A stretch of 64,000 nucleotides of DNA from Ectobacillus antri (GTDB lineage: Bacteria > Bacillota > Bacilli > Bacillales > Bacillaceae_G), in NCBI RefSeq assembly GCF_003852715.1, contig NZ_RIAV01000008.1, positions 60,310 to 124,309 on the forward strand, given 5' to 3'. Under the pieces are notes generated by a model, which worked only from the letters and a program-made list of their open reading frames with translations, was not told the DNA's origin and searched no databases. Made by a program: the position numbers and the translations under genes. Positions 61,695 to 64,000 of the stretch are shown in pieces; within the stretch, counting starts at the first letter, position 1; each line of letters begins with the position of its first letter.

Positions 61695-62366
61695 GTGGCT
61701 CTCACACACAGTCCCGATCACATGTTCTCTCATCTAGGCTTAGTCAATGTATATATGAAACAAAACACACGTAAGGGAAAGGAATATCTCTTAGCAATTT
61801 ATCCCGAGTTCGAAACAGAGGGTGACTTCTTACTTAATGCAGGAAAGACACTCTGGGATTATGCTGTGCAAGAGGACGAAGCAGAGGAAGCATTGTCAAT
61901 GATAGAGCGGGGTATGTGCTTCATTTCAACAAAAGAAGCGATAGATATGTATGTGAGTTGTATTCAAAACACATGGTATATACAAAGAGGGATACAGTTT
62001 CTTCATAAACTAGTGGATAAAGAACCTGATCATATCATACTCCTTTGTTCTATAGGTGTTTTATATGAGCAGCAAACACGTTATACAGAAGCAATTGCAC
62101 AGTACGAGACGGCTTTACATATAAAAGAAGACTTTCTTCCATATTACAGGCTCGGAGAAACATATGAAGCCGATCAATTGCTCTCCGTAGATGCGGATAA
62201 TCTAATGGGACGTTATCATCGTTCTCGTTATTTAGCAGCGTTGCATAGGGTAGAAGAGGCAAGGGAAGAGCTTGGTAGGGTTTTGGCGGAAGATGAGAGC
62301 GGTTATTTCGAATCTCTTGCTGAGCATGATCCAGAATTGCAGGTCCTGTCTATACAGCACATGTAA
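61695..62366 (+). CDS. TPR repeat protein, possibly 5'-truncated
   Basis: The 223 residues include at least three TPR units (for example LLCSIGVLYEQQTRYTEAIA near residue 118 and FLPYYRLGETYEADQ near 145). GTG 61695 has only a weak GAGTG site. The frame stays open through the sipS terminator to 61638 with protein-like residues, suggesting the front was lost. TPR proteins bind other proteins; the partner is unknown. Confidence 0.6.
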   Translation: MALTHSPDHMFSHLGLVNVYMKQNTRKGKEYLLAIYPEFETEGDFLLNAGKTLWDYAVQEDEAEEALSMIERGMCFISTKEAIDMYVSCIQNTWYIQRGIQFLHKLVDKEPDHIILLCSIGVLYEQQTRYTEAIAQYETALHIKEDFLPYYRLGETYEADQLLSVDADNLMGRYHRSRYLAALHRVEEAREELGRVLAEDESGYFESLAEHDPELQVLSIQHM

Positions 62367-62483
62367 AACTACTTAAATTGGAAAGGACAAACACACAATT
62401 TTCATGCTGGGCTAAGGGGACAGGCTCGTTTGTCCATCTGTGAACATATACAGTAATGAGACAAACCAAGGGGGTTATCAAAC

Positions 62484-62693
62484 ATGTATTATCCAAACCC
62501 TTACTGTTCACCATGTCAGCCGCGTCCACAACAAATTTGCTGCACAACATTTTATCCAACACCAACTTATGTGCAACCAGCTATGACTATGCCAATGACA
62601 CCGAACATGATGCCAAACATGATGCCAAATACAAGCGTCATGGGCGCACAAGCAAATCAACCGAATATGTTGCCAACACCGCGCAAATTTTAA
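62484..62693 (+). CDS. Pro/Met-rich small protein, probable spore coat component
   Basis: The 69 residues start YYPNPYCSPCQPRPQQICC, then a Met-Pro-Asn repeat (MTPNMMPNMMPNTSVM). Such Cys-, Tyr- and Pro-rich short proteins are typical of spore coats (CotD-like). AAGGGGG precedes the ATG. Coat function is inferred from composition and from the YjcZ-family neighbour. Confidence 0.6.
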   Translation: MYYPNPYCSPCQPRPQQICCTTFYPTPTYVQPAMTMPMTPNMMPNMMPNTSVMGAQANQPNMLPTPRKF

Positions 62694-62699
62694 AGGCAG

Positions 62700-62727
62700 A
62701 TAAAAGATCCTTCATGGATCTTTTTTA
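62700..62727 (+). terminator. Terminator after the coat-like gene
   Basis: AAAAGATCC-TTCA-TGGATCTTTTTT. Confidence 0.8.
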
Positions 62728-62853
62728 TTTATCAGGTAAATAAGATGTTGAGAATGCGATAAGATTATTTTTGGATTAGACGTGCTCCAAATACGTAGAT
62801 AGGCGTATGATATTAACGTATCCTGCATTTACCTCCCTACAAAAGAAGGGATG

Positions 62854-63087
62854 ATGTTTAATATGTATAGTAATAACAATGCACCACTTGTAGCAGGTGC
62901 CAATATGGCTCCTCCAACGTATGTAGCTCCGTCTTACACTGCTCCATCCATGTGTGCACCAACATATGTTGCGCCAACTTACGGATATTGCGGCTATCAA
63001 AGAGGCGGCAGCGGTTTTGCAATCATCGTTGTATTGTTTATCCTACTCATCATTATCGGAGCAAGCTTCTGTCATCGTGATTGCTAA
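62854..63087 (+). CDS. YjcZ family sporulation protein, long form
   Basis: The 77 residues have a front with repeated APTYVAP/APSYTAP segments (PPTYVAPSYTAPSMCAPTYV) and end with the membrane motif FAIIVVLFILLIIIGASF. That end is almost the same as in the short YjcZ peptide at 37094. GAAGGG stands just before; ATG 62851, 62854 and 62863 are all possible starts. Confidence 0.85.
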   Translation: MFNMYSNNNAPLVAGANMAPPTYVAPSYTAPSMCAPTYVAPTYGYCGYQRGGSGFAIIVVLFILLIIIGASFCHRDC

Positions 63088-63097
63088 ACACTTTTAA

Positions 63098-63129
63098 AAA
63101 CCCTTGTAACAGTTACTTGGGTTTTTATT
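63098..63129 (+). terminator. Terminator after YjcZ long form
   Basis: AACCC-TGTAAC-A-GTTAC-TGGGTT followed by T-rich sequence. Confidence 0.7.
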
Positions 63130-63745
63130 TTTTATCTTTGACATGATGAAATCTTGTTTATAAGTAACATTCATTATGTCAACTGTACTAAGAGGAAGAA
63201 GAAAATTAATACCATACGCCAGTAAAAATGAGACAGAAAGATTGTCTTCGGGCAAATTTAAATGGTGTTAGAGTATTCTGTAAATCGCTGTTTTGGAATG
63301 CAAAGATAACGAAGAAGAGGAAGTTGGGAGAATCAAACTTCGCTAAGTAATTTCGTGGTTGTGACGACAATTTTTTCTACCATACATAATAAACGGTTTG
63401 GTAGCGGTAAGATAAAAACGTCAAATAAATGAACCGCATTGTTAATGAAAAGCTGGTACGAAAAATTGTTATAATTCTCTTTTGTCTCAAAAACAATAGT
63501 ATTCTTCTTTTTAGAGACATAAATATTTACGAATCGATGACTTCCTATAATTTGTATTATGTAAACTTAAAAGAATGTTTGTAACATCAGCCTTTCTTCC
63601 CTCAAGTTCGCATAATAACGCTTATCAGAAACGAATTTTCCGTAAGTTCTTGATAATTTTATAGTAAATTGCTTTTTACATAACTTTCGAGCTTTTTACG
63701 ATAATTGCTGAATTTTTAACGATAATTTATATGGAGGTTTGTATT

Positions 63746-63885
63746 ATGTATTTTATTGAAGCTGTAGACGCATTCATGCTTTACTTGCAAGTTGAAAAAA
63801 TAAACGTTTTTCGCTGCATCACTTACGGCATACGTTTGCCACGTTGTTGCTGCAGGAGAATCGTGAAAACGTAGATTTACGGTAA
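63746..63885 (+). pseudogene. Internally deleted tyrosine recombinase (Xer/phage integrase type)
   Basis: GGAGG and ATG 63746 start a frame reading YFIEAVDAFMLYLQVEK, the typical N-terminus of a tyrosine recombinase. At about 63797-63802 the frame changes and the sequence becomes KRFSLHHLRHTFATLLLQE and then NRENVDLR. This is the C-terminal HxLRHTFAT motif with two catalytic residues. The middle 200 or more residues and the catalytic Tyr end are missing. The stretch 63130-63745 before it holds no gene I can support, only a direct repeat of TTTTTACGATAATT near 63696-63727. Confidence 0.75.
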
Positions 63886-63931
63886 GCCCGAATTATAAAA
63901 ATAAGCGCACCTTCACGGTACGTATCACAAA

Positions 63932-63978
63932 TAGCCATATATCATTCATTTTTTTATGAGATATACGGCTATTTTATT
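63932..63978. terminator. Hairpin with T run near window end
   Basis: AGCC-TATATC pairs with GATATA-GGCT around an AT-rich loop, followed by ATTTTATTTT. Confidence 0.6.
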
Positions 63979-64000
63979 TTCCGCATGTTGTTTGGATGTT

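Noticed and set aside
1..64000. CRISPR arrays, tRNA or rRNA genes
   Set aside because: No regularly spaced direct repeats, cloverleaf-like stems with CCA-type ends or rRNA landmarks were seen by eye on either strand.

Overview
The window is a low-GC Firmicute chromosome segment, most probably from the Bacillus cereus group or a close relative. The evidence is a cluster of sporulation and germination genes (a gerKA-KB-KC type receptor operon, racA, two YjcZ-family peptides, a spo0M relic), AGGAGG-type ribosome binding sites, many GTG and TTG starts, and gene order shared with B. subtilis at two places: thyA-dfrA-plsC(ypkP)...ypmT...ypmQ, and yodM...yozD-yodN-yozE-yokU-kamA. No rRNA, tRNA or CRISPR array was seen.

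Layout. 1-2329: right edge of a conjugation-type module (a partial upstream gene, a two-domain cell-wall hydrolase, a VirB8-like protein and a VirB6-like membrane protein). 2454-4338: an EcsAB-like ABC transporter. 4583-7852: GNAT-thyA, a decayed WYL regulator, a RibD-like reductase and dfrA. 7964-13463: 3D-domain protein, azoR with an apparent operator, plsC, a GC-rich intergenic repeat, iadA and a tatA-tatC translocase. 13618-18987: DUF2535, degV and the germination receptor operon. 19234-28883: an orphan gene fragment, an HTH regulator, SCO1, Hsp20, asparagine synthetase, a double GNAT protein, membrane proteins, a DUF3231 protein, a two-component system and a YdcF-like protein.

29494-33785 is the most accessory part. 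A MITE-like repeat, also present in inverted orientation at 13875, is followed by a two-gene McrBC-like system (AAA+ ATPase plus DUF2357/PD-(D/E)XK nuclease) and then by a heavily deleted IS200/IS605 element. That element keeps the start of tnpA, the zinc-ribbon end of tnpB and an omegaRNA-like right end. I regard this pair as the likely defence system of the window.

33847-46090: racA, yueI, a sporulation-type histidine kinase, DUF4397, YjcZ, an FAD protein, kamA-yokU, yozE, yodN, yozD, a His-rich peptide translationally coupled to a Ser/Thr kinase, a spo0M relic, a PAP2 phosphatase, a cation efflux protein and a thioredoxin. 46590-53785: DUF2584, sbcD-sbcC, DUF3817, YdjO, HU and a TudS-like DUF523-DUF1722 protein. 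53993-60027: a six-gene leucine/isovalerate catabolic operon (yngJ-H-HB-G-F-E order). 60228-63087: uppP, signal peptidase I, a TPR protein and two small sporulation proteins. 63088-64000 has no intact gene but holds an internally deleted tyrosine recombinase relic.

Gene decay is a recurring theme: at least five relics (WYL regulator, orphan C-terminus at 19234, IS605, spo0M, recombinase) are visible, and two of them keep both ends and have lost the middle. Family names rest on reading motifs by eye; no database search was possible.
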